Below, one piece after another: positions 42,262-52,250 of a stretch of 64,000 nucleotides of DNA. The DNA lies in assembly GCF_048268085.1 (NCBI RefSeq), contig NZ_JBLWWF010000014.1:1-64000 (forward strand), in the 5' to 3' direction. This DNA comes from Neptunicella sp048268085. Lineage in GTDB: Bacteria; Pseudomonadota; Gammaproteobacteria; Enterobacterales; Alteromonadaceae. Numbering within the stretch: the stretch's first letter is position 1; each line of letters opens with the position of its first letter. Both the position numbers and the translations under genes were made by a program. A model generated the notes under the pieces. It saw only the letters and a list, made by a program, of their open reading frames with translations, was not told the origin of the DNA and searched no databases.

Positions 42262-44327
42262 TACCACGTTTTTCGCCGTGTCAGTAAATGCCAACTACCA
42301 ATCAATATTATTAATAACAGTCCTGTGATTATTTGGAGTAATGCCGGTGTGGCAGTTTGGGGTAATTGTCCCATCATCTTAGCGGCATCCAAGCCCTGTG
42401 GCAGGTGATTGGGCACCGCTTTATCCTGAGCATCATTTTGGCCGATTGCACTGGGTGTTTTATCTACTGCCACCAGACTGGTAAATTCACTAACCAAATG
42501 ATGTTGCATGGCGGTTTGTTCAATCTGTTGATTGAGCGCCTCGCGGTTTTCACTGTGCCGTCGATCCCGAGTTAACTGACCTATTTTATTCCGCGCCCAT
42601 ACCACATCCAGACCGGCTGCGTTTGCACCTTGGTTAACCGGTAAGGTAATAGACCAGGGGGTTGTCTGTCGGTTGCCCGCAATCGTTAGTTGATTTAGTC
42701 CGATTGGATGACGAAAGCTGACAATCACCGGTTCGCCTAAATACAAGTCGCTAATCGGGTTAGGGTAAAACTCGCTATCGGCCGAAAAATCCAGTGTGAT
42801 ATCGGTGAGCGCAGGAAAGCGCAGTTTATCCAATAGCAACTGCATTTTATTGCGTACCTGACTGACATCGCCGATATAACTAAAGGTTCCTCGTCCTGCT
42901 TTAGCGGCACCGGTCATAAAGTAACTGTTAGGGGCCGAACCGATACCGACAGTAAATAAGCGGCTGTGACCAAGTTTTTGTTCAATCAATTGCATTAACG
43001 CCACTTCGTTGCCCACGCTGCCATCGGTGATAAAAATGACCTGCCGCAATTCATGAGAGGGATATTGTTTATCCAGAGCCAGATTCAAGGCCTTGGCCAT
43101 TTCGGTGCCACCATCGGCTGTTAACTCACTAATAAAACTCATAGCGCTGAGTTTGTTAGCCGCACTGGCGTTCATGGGATCCCACCACAATGCTCTGGCT
43201 TGCGAGTTAAATTCGATCAGATTAAAACTGTCTTGTGGATTGAGTTGTTCAATGGCGATTTGTAAGGCCATTTTCGCTTGCCTGATTGACTCGCCGGCCA
43301 TTGAACCTGAGGTGTCCAGAATAAAAATGACTTCCCGGGGAGGTGGTGCGGCGTGCTCTGCCTGAGGCGGCATTAACATCAGTAAACTGTATTCTTCACC
43401 ATTATGTTGTTGAGTAAACAGGGCTGCCTGTGGTGAATCAGTCAGTTCAGGTTGCCAGTGTAAGACAAAATCCCGATTGGCGATGACGCTTTTTTGTAAG
43501 GTGAGTTGTACCTGTTGATCATCTTGTTTAACAATCCTGATGGGATGAAATTCACTGGTGATATTGACAAGGGCAAAACCACTGTTGATATTAACCTGCA
43601 AATCCAGCTTATTCTCCGTTTCCTCTTTCGCTTTGATGGGCGGACTTATTCGGCTCGCATCGGGCACTTGATCGGTATTAAGTGCCCAGCCGGTTGCACT
43701 AAAATTGACGTCAATTGGTTGCCCGGGCATGTAGCGAGGGGTTATTGTCATGGGAAAGCGCAAACTGAATTTGCCATCTCGATAATCAAGTGACTGTTGA
43801 TATTCAATAGTGACTTTAACTGCCTCACCGGGGCCGATATTAGCGATAGAATTAGTAAATAAGTTTGGTCGTTGTTGTTCAATTAAGCTGGCTTTTTTAC
43901 CTTGTTTTTTGGCGTGCTCATAGGTTTTACGAGCCTGTTTTTTAGGCTGAATTTCACCCACAATATGTCGTTGACCCACTTGCATGGATAGATGATCAAC
44001 AGCGGCATTTTCCGGTAACGGAAAAACATAAATTCCGTTCATCCACTGCGGATCCGGATTACGAAAGGTTTGGGTTACCGTGGTACGAGCTACCAATCCG
44101 GTCACGTTAATGTGTACATCGGTATGCAGTAATGGACTCAGTAATGGTTGTTGTTGGTTAGCGGCACTTCGCAGCACCAAGCTGCCCTGCTGTAGTTGCT
44201 GAATGTCATTTACAATTGGCATGCTATCGTCATTGGCTGAAACGGGCGCTGCAACAAGCAACGCCACTCCAGAGATAAACCAGATAGAAACACACCAGAC
44301 AGCAATCCTGTGAATGACTGTCGTCAT
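42261..44327 (-). CDS. marine proteobacterial sortase target protein (VIT and VWA domains)
   Basis: A 688-residue exported protein: signal peptide to about residue 31 (ending AAPVSA), VIT domain (about 65-195), VWA domain with the MIDAS motif DTSGS at 338-342, and a C-terminal sorting signal: LPQTA at 655-659, a hydrophobic helix, and the basic tail TRRKTW. This is the tripartite signal of sortase substrates, with A instead of G in the fifth position, typical for this family. It is similar in layout to inter-alpha-trypsin inhibitor heavy chains. It is expected to be the sole substrate of the adjacent sortase and to end up fixed in the envelope; a metal-dependent adhesive role is inferred from VWA. 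Confidence 0.95.
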   Translation of the reverse strand: MTTVIHRIAVWCVSIWFISGVALLVAAPVSANDDSMPIVNDIQQLQQGSLVLRSAANQQQPLLSPLLHTDVHINVTGLVARTTVTQTFRNPDPQWMNGIYVFPLPENAAVDHLSMQVGQRHIVGEIQPKKQARKTYEHAKKQGKKASLIEQQRPNLFTNSIANIGPGEAVKVTIEYQQSLDYRDGKFSLRFPMTITPRYMPGQPIDVNFSATGWALNTDQVPDASRISPPIKAKEETENKLDLQVNINSGFALVNITSEFHPIRIVKQDDQQVQLTLQKSVIANRDFVLHWQPELTDSPQAALFTQQHNGEEYSLLMLMPPQAEHAAPPPREVIFILDTSGSMAGESIRQAKMALQIAIEQLNPQDSFNLIEFNSQARALWWDPMNASAANKLSAMSFISELTADGGTEMAKALNLALDKQYPSHELRQVIFITDGSVGNEVALMQLIEQKLGHSRLFTVGIGSAPNSYFMTGAAKAGRGTFSYIGDVSQVRNKMQLLLDKLRFPALTDITLDFSADSEFYPNPISDLYLGEPVIVSFRHPIGLNQLTIAGNRQTTPWSITLPVNQGANAAGLDVVWARNKIGQLTRDRRHSENREALNQQIEQTAMQHHLVSEFTSLVAVDKTPSAIGQNDAQDKAVPNHLPQGLDAAKMMGQLPQTATPALLQIITGLLLIILIGSWHLLTRRKTW

Positions 44328-44339
44328 TGGTATTTCCTC

Positions 44340-45044
44340 TTAGTTAGCGGCAGTCATCACCGAATGGGCATCAGACAATTTGAGAATGACGCGACGGTCA
44401 AAAAAGTTATCTTCATTACTGGTACCAGCAGTGACCGGTGCTGACTCACCAAAGGCATTACTGTTGATCTGATTGTCATGGGCGCCATTGTCGATTAAGT
44501 AACTACGAATACTTTTAACGCGCTGTTCGGATAGCGACTGGTTATAGCTGTCATCGCCGCGACGGTCAGCGTAACCGGACAGGTTGACTTGCAGTTTGGG
44601 ATTATCACGTAAACTTTTAGCGATTAAATTCAATTGCGGTTTGTAGTGATCTTCAATCACATAGGAGGCGGTGCGGAACTGAATGCTCGACTCCACTTCC
44701 TGATTAACCACTTCTATTTCGCGATTGAGTGATACCAGTTCAACCTGAGCCTGATGTTGGGCCTGCTCATAATTGTGTTGTAATGCGGCGAGTTGCTGAT
44801 CTTTGTCGTGTAATTGTGCGGTGGCATCTTTGAGTTTGGCTTCATCGTTGACGTCATCGGCAATCATAATGCCAAAGATGCCGGCAACCATACCGCCTAA
44901 TGGGCCAGCGATTAGGGTGCCAGCGACAGCACCAGAACCAAAACCAATTAGCTCATTTTTTTGCTGCTCCTGTTTATTGGTGGCGGCAAAGGTTGTGGAC
45001 GTCAAAGCGAGGCTGATAGCAATAATATTAAGTGAACGTTTCAT
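44340..45044 (-). CDS. pdsO: sortase-associated OmpA-like protein PdsO
   Basis: A 234-residue envelope protein: signal peptide (MKRSLNIIAISLALTSTTFA), a glycine-zipper-like hydrophobic hairpin (GFGSGAVAGTLIAGPLGGMVAGIFGIMIADD), a coiled-coil stretch (residues 70-120), and an OmpA C-terminal peptidoglycan-binding domain (LSGYADRRGDDSYNQSLSEQRVKSIRSYL). AGGAG precedes the ATG. It is 12 bp upstream of the sortase target gene and first in the three-gene leftward operon. By domain content it would tie the system to peptidoglycan. Confidence 0.93.
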   Translation of the reverse strand: MKRSLNIIAISLALTSTTFAATNKQEQQKNELIGFGSGAVAGTLIAGPLGGMVAGIFGIMIADDVNDEAKLKDATAQLHDKDQQLAALQHNYEQAQHQAQVELVSLNREIEVVNQEVESSIQFRTASYVIEDHYKPQLNLIAKSLRDNPKLQVNLSGYADRRGDDSYNQSLSEQRVKSIRSYLIDNGAHDNQINSNAFGESAPVTAGTSNEDNFFDRRVILKLSDAHSVMTAAN

Positions 45045-45268
45045 CTTGTTTCTCCTGGGATTGGGTTAAATCAAATTTTGTCAGCGTTGTGCTGAGTTCC
45101 CATATAGTAAACAACGACTTAGTGACCAATCCGGGGATGAATCATGGCAATGTGACGAGCAATTGTGGCGAAAAAATGGAATTTGCCGTCAACCGGTAAA
45201 TTGCGGCATTTTTTGCGATATAGTGCATAACAGCAGAACTGACAATTTATTAAGAGTTAATTAACACC

Positions 45269-45964
45269 ATGAGTAAACGCATTGCGCTAGTAGAAGATGA
45301 GCCGGATATTCGCGAAAATTATGCGGCGGCATTAAAAAAGCAAGGCTATGACGTGATTACCTATGCCAATCGGGCCTCGGCAGAGGCCGGTTTTAATCAG
45401 CGTTTACCGGATTTGGCGATTATTGATATAGGTTTACAGGATGAAATCGATGGTGGTTTTGCTTTGTGTCAGCAATTACGCTCGTTGTCCAAAACCCTGC
45501 CTATCATCTTTTTTACCGCGCGAGATAATGATTACGACACCATTTGCGGATTACGCATGGGCGCCGATGATTATTTGACCAAAGATATTAGTTTGCCCCA
45601 TTTACTGGCGCGGATTGCGGCTTTATTTCGGCGCACTGAATTACTTAATCAGCCCCAATTACAATCTGATTTAATCCAGTGCGGTGATTTGTTAATGGAC
45701 AGTAATCGCATGACAGTGAGTTGGCAAAATCAGCCCATTGAGTTAACCGTGACCGAATTTTGGATGTTACATGCCATTGCCAAATTTGCCGGTCATGTCA
45801 AAAGTCGTCAACAGTTAATGGATGAATCTCGCATGGTCGTTGATGACACCACCATTACTTCGCACATCAAACGGATTCGCAAAAAGTTTGTGCAGCTTGA
45901 TGACGGCTTTGACCGGATAGAAACCGTATATGGCATGGGCTACCGCTGGAAAAATAGTGCATGA
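45269..45964 (+). CDS. pdsR: dedicated sortase system response regulator PdsR
   Basis: OmpR-type response regulator of 231 residues: receiver with acidic pair E9-D10, phosphoacceptor D53 (AIIDIGLQ) and a conserved lysine in DDYLTKDI; C-terminal winged helix with ELTVTEFWMLHAIAKFAG and IRKKFVQLDDGFDRIETVYGMGYRWK. It is divergent from pdsO across a 224-bp gap and overlaps pdsS by four bases. It presumably controls the pdsO-target-sortase operon; no clear direct-repeat binding site was found by eye. Confidence 0.94.
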   Translation: MSKRIALVEDEPDIRENYAAALKKQGYDVITYANRASAEAGFNQRLPDLAIIDIGLQDEIDGGFALCQQLRSLSKTLPIIFFTARDNDYDTICGLRMGADDYLTKDISLPHLLARIAALFRRTELLNQPQLQSDLIQCGDLLMDSNRMTVSWQNQPIELTVTEFWMLHAIAKFAGHVKSRQQLMDESRMVVDDTTITSHIKRIRKKFVQLDDGFDRIETVYGMGYRWKNSA

Positions 45965-48114
45965 GTCGTTTACGTATCGGCATTCGCCTGAAGCTGTTAT
46001 TACTGTCACTGTTTTTATTTGCGATCCCCTGGCTGGGTTACCAATATGTATGGGAGTTGGAAAGTTATTTGCGGCTAGGCCAAGAGCAAACCATGGTGGG
46101 CACCGCCCGGGCCGTTGCCACGGCGTTACATGAACGCCCGACACTATTCGATAATCAGGCGGCTTATCTAAAAGATGTCAAACCGGGAACGGATCTATAC
46201 GCTCATAAAATTATGCAGCCCATTCAACTGGATGGTGATTTAAGTGACTGGCAGGAATACCGCCATTTGGCACTGGAATATGGTGAACAGAATTTAATTG
46301 AACCGGTAGTGGACTACCATCCGGACAGTTTGCATTTCACCCATATGGTGGGTCAGTTTGGCCCCTATTTGTATGCCATGTTTGATGTTACCGATGACAA
46401 GGTACTGCTGAGACCCCAAAACAGTTTACGTATTGATCGTAACGATTATTTGCAAATCGCCTTGATCGATCCACAAGGTGAATTTCAACGTTATATTGTC
46501 GCCCCGTTTAAACCGGGGTGGGTGAATGCCTACCAACTGGACCCTGACATCAATTCTGTCAAACCATTAAGACTGGAAACTCGTATTCAGGGTGATTGGC
46601 GTATAACACCCAAGGGCTACAATATTGAGTTGCGTTTCCCACTGGAGATGATGTCTAGCAAGATTGCGTTCGCCATTGCCGATGTAGACGATCAGAAAAC
46701 CCGACTTAAACGCTATTCAGTTGGTACTGCCAATCCGTCCCAGTCTGACTCATTAGGTACCGTATTAGTGCCGTCTCCCGAGATTGAAAAAATTCTAAAA
46801 GGACTGAAATATTCCAATGCCCGCGTATGGGTGGTAGACAACCATATGCGAGTATTAGCTCGCTCTGGCAGTATTCATAGTTCTACCGGGGTCAACACCG
46901 ATGATGCTTATGCAAAAAATAAATCGTGGTGGCAACGTTTTGAACAACGCTGGTTATTACCTTTGTATTATCAAATATTAACCAAACCTCCAGCTGACTT
47001 TGTCGATGAATTACAGGATGCCTATGCCTTGCAAGGTCAGGATATCGCTCACGCTTTAGCCGGTAAACCAGATTCATTGTGGCGACTGAGTTCTGATAAC
47101 AAAGCGGTTATTTTATCTGCCGCCCATCCCATTTTTCTGGATGACAAGGTGATGGGGGCCGTGGTGGTCGAGCAAACAACCCATGGTATTCGTACATTGC
47201 GCAACAAAGCGTTGGAAGGATTGTTTCATGTCATCTTGGCGGTCATGACCTTGGGCACGTTGGCGCTGTTTTTATTTGCCTCACGGATTTCATCCCGGAT
47301 CCGCAAGTTACGCGATCAAACCGAATCGGCGATCGATCAACACGGAAAAATCATCGGCACCATTCCCGCCTCACATACCGGTGATGAAATTGGTGATCTA
47401 TCCCGTACTTTTCACAGTGTGTTGGGCAAACTCAGTCAATATAACTTGTATCTGGAAAACATGGCCTCGCGCTTATCCCATGAACTACGCACGCCAGTAG
47501 CGGTAGTTAATTCTTCTCTGGAAAATATGGCATTGGAAGATCAAACTGACGATAGCAAGCAATATATTGATCGTGCTCAGCAGGGTATCAAACGCTTAAG
47601 TAAAATATTGAATAATATGAGTGAAGCGACTCGCCTGGAACAGGCGATGATGGTCAGCGAACAGGAAAAGTTTAACCTGACCGAATTGCTCAGTGGTTGT
47701 ATTGAAGGGTATCGAATGGCTTATCCCCTTCGCCAGTTCAAGTTAGATATGAGTATTACTGACACCAGTATGATGGGGTCACCGGAATTGTTTGCCCAGA
47801 TGTTGGATAAAATTGTTACCAATGCGGTGGAGTTTAGCGCTGAGCAATCGGTTATCCGTTTTGAATGCACCGAAAAAGCAGGAAAATTGCAGCTGAGTAT
47901 CAGCAATCAGGGCGGCCTGCTACCAGAAAAAATGCAAACTCAATTACTTGATTCAATGGTGTCGGTCCGGCCTCAGGGGGAGAGTCAACAACCTCATTTG
48001 GGACTGGGTTTATATATCGCCAAAATGATTGCCGAATATCATCAGGGTAAAATCAGTATCAATAATTTACATGATAACAGTGGGGTAATGGTCACTATTA
48101 CCATTGTAAAATAA
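45961..48114 (+). CDS. pdsS: dedicated sortase system sensor histidine kinase PdsS
   Basis: A 717-residue membrane histidine kinase. After one N-terminal helix comes a very large periplasmic region (about residues 35-415) whose first part, PIQLDGDLSDWQEYRHLALEYG...GPYLYAMFDVTDD, resembles CBM9-like beta-sandwich domains. A second helix, HAMP, then H-box SRLSHELRTPVAVV with H507, N-box NAVEFS and G-box GLGLYIAKM follow. All kinase motifs are intact. It partners PdsR by overlap. The carbohydrate-binding-like sensor suggests a glycan or cell-wall ligand, which is inference. Confidence 0.93.
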   Translation: MSRLRIGIRLKLLLLSLFLFAIPWLGYQYVWELESYLRLGQEQTMVGTARAVATALHERPTLFDNQAAYLKDVKPGTDLYAHKIMQPIQLDGDLSDWQEYRHLALEYGEQNLIEPVVDYHPDSLHFTHMVGQFGPYLYAMFDVTDDKVLLRPQNSLRIDRNDYLQIALIDPQGEFQRYIVAPFKPGWVNAYQLDPDINSVKPLRLETRIQGDWRITPKGYNIELRFPLEMMSSKIAFAIADVDDQKTRLKRYSVGTANPSQSDSLGTVLVPSPEIEKILKGLKYSNARVWVVDNHMRVLARSGSIHSSTGVNTDDAYAKNKSWWQRFEQRWLLPLYYQILTKPPADFVDELQDAYALQGQDIAHALAGKPDSLWRLSSDNKAVILSAAHPIFLDDKVMGAVVVEQTTHGIRTLRNKALEGLFHVILAVMTLGTLALFLFASRISSRIRKLRDQTESAIDQHGKIIGTIPASHTGDEIGDLSRTFHSVLGKLSQYNLYLENMASRLSHELRTPVAVVNSSLENMALEDQTDDSKQYIDRAQQGIKRLSKILNNMSEATRLEQAMMVSEQEKFNLTELLSGCIEGYRMAYPLRQFKLDMSITDTSMMGSPELFAQMLDKIVTNAVEFSAEQSVIRFECTEKAGKLQLSISNQGGLLPEKMQTQLLDSMVSVRPQGESQQPHLGLGLYIAKMIAEYHQGKISINNLHDNSGVMVTITIVK

Positions 48115-48211
48115 GTCTCATGCAGTGTTATTGGAAGTGATCTGATTCGAGGTTTTGAGCGTATGTTATTACACTCATTTATATCGCACAGATTACGTCA
48201 TGAGGTTGGGT

Positions 48212-49114
48212 ATGCATATATTAATAACCGGTGGTACAGGATTGATTGGCCGTCAATTTATCCGTGCTTATCCTCATTACCAATACACCGTGCTTACTCG
48301 CCAAGCATCTAAGTGGCAAGCATCTTCCGATGGAAAAACGCACTATATTGATGATTTGAATTCTGTTGGGCAATTAAATGATATTGATGCAGTCATTAAT
48401 TTGGCTGGTGAACCTATTGCTGACAAACGCTGGACCGAGCAGCAAAAACAAAGGATCTGCGAAAGTCGTTGGCAGATCACTCGTCAGTTGGTGACATTAA
48501 TTAGAGCCAGTGATGCTCCACCGAAAATATTTTTGTCAGGTTCAGCCATTGGATTCTATGGTGATACAGATGGCAAGGTGGTAACAGAAAAGGATTCTGC
48601 GTCCCAACCGGATTTTGCCTCAGATCTGTGTAGCGAGTGGGAAAATATTGCCAATAGCGTTGCAGAGCTCACCCGTACCGTCACGATGCGGACCGGTGTC
48701 GTATTAAGTACACAAGGTGGTGCGCTGAAAAAAATGTTATTACCGTTTAAATTAGGTTTAGGGGGACGTATAGGTAATGGCAAACAATATATGTCATGGA
48801 TACATATTGACGATATGGTAAAGGCAATTGATTTTTTATTAACTCACAATGAGATAAGTGGGGCGATTAATATGACTTCGCCCAATGCGGTTAGTAATAT
48901 CGAGTTTACACGCAGCTTGGCAACGTGCTTAAACAAGCCCGCCTTTTTGCCCGTTCCAGCATCAGTATTAAAATTATTGATGGGCGAATCATCCAGCCTA
49001 TTGCTGGGCAGTCAGCAGGTTTATCCGCAAAAATTGCTAGACAACGGATTTAGCTTTAAACAGGCTGAATTAACCCAAGCACTGGATAGTTTACTCAATA
49101 CACCTTCTGGTTAA
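48212..49114 (+). CDS. yfcH: YfcH-like NAD-dependent epimerase (TIGR01777 type)
   Basis: An extended-SDR-fold protein of 300 residues: MHILITGGTGLIGRQFI cofactor loop, VINLAGEPIADKRWTEQQKQRI, FLSGSAIGFYGDTDG and MSWIHIDDMVKAIDFLL, all signatures of the YfcH group; related to plant and cyanobacterial proteins affecting cell division and photosystem assembly. ATG 48212, with a GAGG-type site upstream, is preferred over 48200 and 48155. Function in bacteria is unresolved. Confidence 0.92.
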   Translation: MHILITGGTGLIGRQFIRAYPHYQYTVLTRQASKWQASSDGKTHYIDDLNSVGQLNDIDAVINLAGEPIADKRWTEQQKQRICESRWQITRQLVTLIRASDAPPKIFLSGSAIGFYGDTDGKVVTEKDSASQPDFASDLCSEWENIANSVAELTRTVTMRTGVVLSTQGGALKKMLLPFKLGLGGRIGNGKQYMSWIHIDDMVKAIDFLLTHNEISGAINMTSPNAVSNIEFTRSLATCLNKPAFLPVPASVLKLLMGESSSLLLGSQQVYPQKLLDNGFSFKQAELTQALDSLLNTPSG

Positions 49115-50013
49115 TCGCCTGTCAAAACTGCATCGCGACAGGCTTCGTCGTCAAATTCCAGTTCGATAGTGGTATGGGCTAATTCATAACTTGCCAGATT
49201 ATCTGCAATGGTGGCTTTAATCTCGGCCATTTGCGGCACTGATACATCCGATGCCAGCACCAGATGGGCGGTGAGTACGTGTTGCTCACCATCCAGTGAC
49301 CAGAAATGTAAGTGATGCAAGTCGTTGACTAACTCGTGCCTTAAGAGTACTTCGCGTATTTCTGTACGTAACGATTCACTGGGCGCGCCCTGCATAAATA
49401 AGCGCAACGTAGAGCGTAAATTTTTTATCACGTTAAACAATATAAACAGGGTAAAAGCAATGGATAAAATCGGATCAAGAATGGGCAAATCCACAAACAT
49501 CAGCACAATAGACACGATTAACACTGCAACCCAGCCCAGAACATCTTCGATTAAATGCCAGTTAAGTATTCGCTCATTCATGGTTTTTCCTGAACTAAGC
49601 TTGTAAGCCGCAAAACCATTCACCGCGATACCGAAAATAGCCAGTACAAACATACCTTCAGTGACCGGCATTTCGGGATTAAAGAGTCTGGGAATAGCTT
49701 CATACAGAACCCAAATGGAACCGATAGTTAACACCACGCCATTCACTAACGCCCCTAATAATGAAAAACGTTTGTAGCCATAACTAAAGTGTTGATTGGC
49801 CTGTTTATGACTAATTTTATTAAGGAACCAAGCTGTGCCGATGGATAGACTATCCCCCAAGTCATGTACGGCATCGGCCATAATGGCAGTACTGTTGGTT
49901 AGCCAGCCACCAATAAATTCGATAATGGTAAAGGTGACATTAAGTAAAAATGCCCAGCCAATGCGCTCGGATGAAGCATGGCTGTGATCATGATGATGGT
50001 GGTGATCGTGCAT
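49111..50013 (-). CDS. cation diffusion facilitator (ZitB/CzcD type)
   Basis: A 300-residue metal/proton antiporter. It starts with a histidine-rich MHDHHHHHDHSHASSE, has six membrane helices with metal-site residues ADAVHDLGDSLSIG in helix 2, and HLIEDVLGWVAV in helix 5, and a cytoplasmic C-terminal domain with DLHHLHFWSLDGEQHVLTAHLVL. Zinc is the most likely substrate, cobalt or cadmium possible. ATG 50013 is preferred over GTG 50025. Convergent with yfcH, overlapping by four bases at the stops. Confidence 0.92.
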   Translation of the reverse strand: MHDHHHHHDHSHASSERIGWAFLLNVTFTIIEFIGGWLTNSTAIMADAVHDLGDSLSIGTAWFLNKISHKQANQHFSYGYKRFSLLGALVNGVVLTIGSIWVLYEAIPRLFNPEMPVTEGMFVLAIFGIAVNGFAAYKLSSGKTMNERILNWHLIEDVLGWVAVLIVSIVLMFVDLPILDPILSIAFTLFILFNVIKNLRSTLRLFMQGAPSESLRTEIREVLLRHELVNDLHHLHFWSLDGEQHVLTAHLVLASDVSVPQMAEIKATIADNLASYELAHTTIELEFDDEACRDAVLTGD

Positions 50014-50063
50014 AAGGTTTCCCACTTTCTGCTGTTTTATTCAGAGTTTAGGATATTGATCCA

Positions 50064-50106
50064 TAAAAAAACGGGAAAGGCTAATCACCCTTCCCGTTTT
50101 TTATTT
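50064..50106 (-). terminator. bidirectional rho-independent terminator
   Basis: ACGGGAA (50071-50077) and TTCCCGT (50091-50097) pair, with further AGG/CC(T)-type pairing in the loop, flanked by AAAAAA on the left and TTTTTT on the right. It should end the leftward M1 aminopeptidase transcript before the cation transporter gene. Confidence 0.88.
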
Positions 50107-50127
50107 AAAGCGCAGTTAGCAAGTTGC

Positions 50128-52023
50128 TTATTCAACAAAACCTTGATTGGCTTTAACCGTCAGAGGATGGTAGCCCGCTTTGGCTTCATCAAAGGCTTTC
50201 TTGGCGATAGCCTTGCCTTCAACCGTCTTAGATAACGCTTTGTATAAAGGTTTCACTAGTTTATTGCGACCAATATGTACCAGATAGTCATGTAAACGTG
50301 GGAAGGCCGGTTGATACCAGTTTTTCACTGCAATCAATAACCAACTATGGGCAATTTCATTGTTATGTGATTCGGTCAGATTAAATGCCCGATCCAGATC
50401 ATGTAATTGCTCCAGACTTAGTTCGTCCGGCATATTATTTAAGAAATATAACCACTGATGGACGGTCCAGTTTTGGGTATCAATCTGGTTGGCATTCACT
50501 TCGCCATTAAGCCAGTTATTGCGAGCATTATCGACAATACTGAATGCATTCGATTCGGGCATCGGAGCACCTTGTGGCACGCCAGGTTCGAAGATCCACT
50601 GATTGATGCGATCCATATCCAGTTTATCAGGATAATTAGCTACCACATGTTTTTTGAAGTAAGCCAGAAATTCGTCCGTGGTAATGCTCTGAAATTTGAA
50701 ATGCTGGAAATATTCCATCAGGAAGGCATCCATATTGTCACGGCCAATTTTTTGTTCTACTTCACGTAAAAACAGTGCGCCTTTTTCATAAGGGATGTCA
50801 GAGAACACGTCATCAGGATCGCGGCCACGCAGATCGATAGCCAGTATTTGGTCTTTGTCGGTCAAATTGGTGACATCCGCTTCCAGACTTTGATAGCCCA
50901 GCACGGCTTCCTGCTTGTAACGATCTTTGCCGTAAACATTTTCCATGATGCGATAGGTTAAATAAGTGGTAAAACCTTCGTTTAACCACAGATCTCGCCA
51001 AGTCGCGTTAGTCACAGTATTACCTGACCAGGAATGTGCCAGTTCGTGAGCAATGAGTGAGACCAGACTTTTATCGCCAGCGATCACCGTAGGAGTGATA
51101 AAAGATAAACGTGGATTTTCCATGCCGCCAAAGGGGAAAGACGGAGGCAAAATCAATAAGTCGTAACGATCCCAGCGATAAGGGCCGTAGAGCTTTTCGG
51201 TGGCAATCAGCATGGATTCGGTATCTTCAAACTCCGCTGCTGCGGCATCTAATATGGATGGTTCGGCATACACGCCAGTGCGCTCACCCATGGCTTTAAA
51301 ATGCAAATCACCGACACCTAGGGCAATCAAATAGGATGGAATAGGCTGAGGCATATTGAATTCATATACTCCATCGCGTTCAGTATTCGGATCGTTAGAG
51401 GCACTCATTACCGCCAGTAATTCTTTAGGCGTGCGGATTGTGGCTTTATAAGTCACCCGAACTTGCGGGGAATCCTGCAAGGGGATAAAGCTGCGAGCGT
51501 GAATGGCTTGTGCTTGAGTAAACAGGAAGGGGTACTTTTTACCGGCGGTTTGTGCCGGTGTTAACCACTGCACGCCACTGGCCTGCGGTGAGGTCGCATA
51601 ATTGATTTTAACTTTGTTGCCGGAGTCAGGCAGCGGGATTTCCAGAGCGGCACCGAGAAAGTCATCAGCATCATGTAAATCAAAATCAATTTTCTGACCA
51701 TTAGCGGTGACGCTATTAATGGTTAAATCACGGGTATCCACGATCAAGCTGGTGGCTTTTGGATCTTTTTTGTCGAAGGTCAGTTCGGCATAGCCGCTCA
51801 TCACCTTGTGATCAAAATCAACCGTCAGATCCAGATCAATGTGTGTCACTTTGACCTGTTCGGGATTGGACTGTGAGTGATAATCTTTGCCAACCTGAAT
51901 CTGGTTGGTTTGGCTAGTGGTTTCTGTAACAGGTTTTGTGGTGGTGGGCTTAACATTATTGTCGCTACAGCCACTTAGCAGGGTAAGGCCAACTATAACC
52001 AACCCGGTAAATTTATTTAACAT
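50128..52023 (-). CDS. M1 family aminopeptidase lipoprotein
   Basis: A 631-residue zinc aminopeptidase with a lipoprotein signal peptide (LVIVGLTLLSGCSDN). The M1 catalytic domain has the exopeptidase motif GGMEN and HELAH at 326-330 with the third ligand E349 (LWLNEGFTTYL); the C-terminal part is the leukotriene-A4-hydrolase-type helical domain. It resembles cold-active aminopeptidases of marine gammaproteobacteria. Outer-membrane anchoring suggests breakdown of peptides in the periplasm or outside. A strong terminator follows. Confidence 0.94.
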   Translation of the reverse strand: MLNKFTGLVIVGLTLLSGCSDNNVKPTTTKPVTETTSQTNQIQVGKDYHSQSNPEQVKVTHIDLDLTVDFDHKVMSGYAELTFDKKDPKATSLIVDTRDLTINSVTANGQKIDFDLHDADDFLGAALEIPLPDSGNKVKINYATSPQASGVQWLTPAQTAGKKYPFLFTQAQAIHARSFIPLQDSPQVRVTYKATIRTPKELLAVMSASNDPNTERDGVYEFNMPQPIPSYLIALGVGDLHFKAMGERTGVYAEPSILDAAAAEFEDTESMLIATEKLYGPYRWDRYDLLILPPSFPFGGMENPRLSFITPTVIAGDKSLVSLIAHELAHSWSGNTVTNATWRDLWLNEGFTTYLTYRIMENVYGKDRYKQEAVLGYQSLEADVTNLTDKDQILAIDLRGRDPDDVFSDIPYEKGALFLREVEQKIGRDNMDAFLMEYFQHFKFQSITTDEFLAYFKKHVVANYPDKLDMDRINQWIFEPGVPQGAPMPESNAFSIVDNARNNWLNGEVNANQIDTQNWTVHQWLYFLNNMPDELSLEQLHDLDRAFNLTESHNNEIAHSWLLIAVKNWYQPAFPRLHDYLVHIGRNKLVKPLYKALSKTVEGKAIAKKAFDEAKAGYHPLTVKANQGFVE

Positions 52024-52250
52024 TAGGATTCCTTCTGCGAGGGTTTAATCATCGGTTCCTATCTTACCTTATTGTGACAGGACATCGGCAAATTAGTTTG
52101 TGATTAGGCTTGTATGGATTAGTGCACGGACCAATAAAGTTAAATATATTAACTGCTTAATTTATGTTCTATAGTTTGAGTACCTTGTTAACCGATAGCA
52201 AGGAACAACAGGGATAGATGTCGTTTAAATTCGATGGGAGTGTAGTGTAG

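Noticed and set aside
42262..42294. Longer sortase start inside the target gene
   Set aside because: It adds 11 residues with no family match; the TAATG junction at 42261 is a better coupled start.
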